Below are positions 54,970 through 56,240 of a DNA stretch of 56,240 nt, piece after piece. Source of the DNA: Phoronis australis (Eukaryota; Phoronida; Phoronidae); the NCBI GenBank assembly GCA_002633005.1, contig NMRA01000897.1, forward strand, positions 34,198-90,437, read 5' to 3'. The translations under genes were made by a program, and so were the position numbers. Within the stretch, counting starts at the first letter, position 1, and every line of letters begins with the position of its first letter. The notes below the pieces were generated by a model that was not told the origin of the DNA, searched no databases, and was given only the letters and a program-made list of their open reading frames with translations.

Positions 54970-55519
54970 GGATTAACTCGAACCAGTCTTCAGTCTATCG
55001 TTGCACCGAAAGCTATTAGCACCGGCCTGTAACAACCTGCGCCCACCCACACACGGGGAAAAACGTGACATTCTGTCAACACAATTTCTGTCGTGGCTAT
55101 CACTAATTTCTCCCAACCCTCAATAACAAACTTCACATCTTCAGTTTTCAATTTCTTTAATAGAATGAAGGCTCAGTGGGAGATGTTGTTCCTGCTGGAA
55201 GGAATTCAAGACTCCCAACTGGTTCCAAGGGTGCACATAGTAATGTGACTGATAGTTTAGCTCATGGATTTTTTTAGCACATAACTCTCATCATATATCA
55301 AATGAACTAAAGGTAGAACCTTTTGCTTTCCAGCTGTTACGTGAACTTCTGGAAGTCTCGCGACATTCTCAAGCTCACTATACTTATCAACTGCTAGCTA
55401 GCCTGTGATTTGCTACTGGACCTTCATTGACAGTGAAATTTGAACCAGACAGTGGCCAATCAAAGTGCATCAAGTAATGGCAGGATTGAGAACATTGCAA
55501 GACTTCTCGCAGTTATGAT

Positions 55520-55977
55520 CAGGCCTTTATGCAGCGTACGTCTTGGGCGTCCAAATGGACGCCTTAGCACTAATATGGATGCCATGGCAAGGACGTCCAA
55601 TGTATCATTTGGACACCCACTATCAATAGGAACCGTGTGACACACACATTGTAATGATTACTAGGAAGCCTATGAAGACTCACAGTGGTGGCTCTTTTTT
55701 CAAAGCAGGAAGACATATACAATGTATATACAAAGTATATACAATGTTGCTTTGCTCACACTTGGTCTACATTTTTTTTAGTAAAACTGCTCACTACAGA
55801 AGGCCGTTTTGTAAACTTAGACGTAAAAACCTTGGTCTATGCATTTTTTGGTAAAAAATCTGTGTGTTTGGGGGGATTGCTGGGGGTGGGGGTCATGCGT
55901 CGGAATCATGGACGCCCTGGAATATTGGGAGCCCCATTTTGGACACCTTATTTTCGAAATCCTGGATAAAAGGCCTG
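55520..55977. mobile_element. hAT-like non-autonomous element, copy 2
   Basis: CAGGCCTTTATGCAGCGTAC to GGATAAAAGGCCTG; same body as copy 1 but about 300 bp shorter inside. The flanks do not share 8 bp, so one end may have been rearranged. Confidence 0.65.
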
Positions 55978-55984
55978 GGCCCGG

Positions 55985-56240
55985 TCTCCAATCTCCGTAC
56001 TCAGACTCGAATCATGCTCAAACTCACACTTCATACTCAACTCGAGTACAGACTCAGCTTTGGTGTATTCAATGTCATACTCGAAAACTCTGTACTCGAA
56101 ATTTCGAGCACGTACTCAGTTTTCGAGTGTACTCGAACTGAAGTGTATCTCATCTATATTTCGAGTACGATTTTGAGTAAAAATTTGGAGTCTATGCTCA
56201 AATTTCAAGTTTGGTATGGCAGTGTGCTTGAAATCGTACT
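55985..56240. repeat. palindrome-rich TACTCGA/TCGAGTA region
   Basis: About ten copies of TACTCGA, TCGAGTA or ACTCGAA in both orientations with irregular spacing. It is cut off by the window end. Confidence 0.6.

Larger units (their letters stand above)
54366..55070 (+). mobile_element. solo LTR of an LTR retrotransposon
   Basis: 705 bp, starting TGTCAGAATATAG and ending AACGTGACA (TG...CA with short inverted ends), flanked by the 5-bp duplication TTCTG (54361-54365, 55071-55075). In order: heat-shock-element-like motifs, TATA box at 54638, likely start site in TTAGTCAGTTG, and AATAAA at 54964. No internal coding region or second LTR is present, as after LTR-LTR recombination. The family was not identified. 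Confidence 0.8.

Noticed and set aside
55078-55170. Minus-strand exon near the solo LTR (open frame with KLKTEDVKFVIEGWEKL)
   Set aside because: Protein-like, but its 3' boundary runs into the LTR duplication and no phase-compatible donor is clear.

Overview
The window is animal nuclear DNA. Genes are split into small exons with GT-AG introns, several exons encode extracellular domains, and most of the sequence is transposon or tandem repeat. A family of interspersed repeats looks like the Helentron-derived 'pearl' elements I recall from bivalves: asymmetric terminal inverted repeats, a 3' hairpin, tandem core repeats and an ACGG microsatellite. Together with tRNA-derived SINEs this suggests a marine invertebrate, perhaps a mollusc. 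The phylum is a guess.

Layout. (1) About 1-6,100, plus strand: the 3' part of a single-pass receptor gene with an Ig exon, an LDLa exon, a degenerate LDLa exon and a final exon with transmembrane segment and two PPxY motifs. The four exons share phase-1 junctions. (2) 6,100-13,100: minisatellites, small inverted-repeat elements and two SINEs. (3) 13,146-52,757, minus strand: at least 13 mostly phase-compatible exons of one long gene of unknown identity. Its last intron is about 20 kb. (4) Inside that intron, about 15,000-25,555: a large DNA transposon. It encodes a DDE-type transposase with a YqaJ-like PD-(D/E)XK nuclease domain between the first and second catalytic Asp, now broken by frameshifts. 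An antiparallel C2H2 zinc-finger gene lies beyond it, and oppositely oriented clusters of GCGATCGRGAACG repeats lie near both ends. (5) 25,556-33,230: repeats, including a roughly 111-bp minisatellite and nested Helentron-like elements, nearly all carrying CCNNNAGGTGGC motifs that resemble the CTCF core. There is an assembly gap at 29,220-30,183 and another at 14,350-15,006.

(6) 34,628-41,200: introns holding a SINE, a 1.56-kb inverted-repeat element and two minisatellites. (7) 42,242-50,928: a short, internally deleted relative of the 15-25 kb transposon, split by a 7.5-kb insertion with a TTAA target duplication. The uninterrupted sequence survives in the larger copy at 15,380. (8) 52,800-56,240: a hAT-like element with an 8-bp duplication, a 705-bp solo LTR with a 5-bp duplication and heat-shock-element-like promoter motifs, and a second hAT-like copy.

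How the parts relate: the large transposon seems to supply transposase, nuclease domain and zinc-finger protein, and the short copy keeps its ends, so it is a plausible dependent element. The two host genes are unrelated on present evidence. All exon calls rest on splice motifs, phase and coding appearance, without transcript data.
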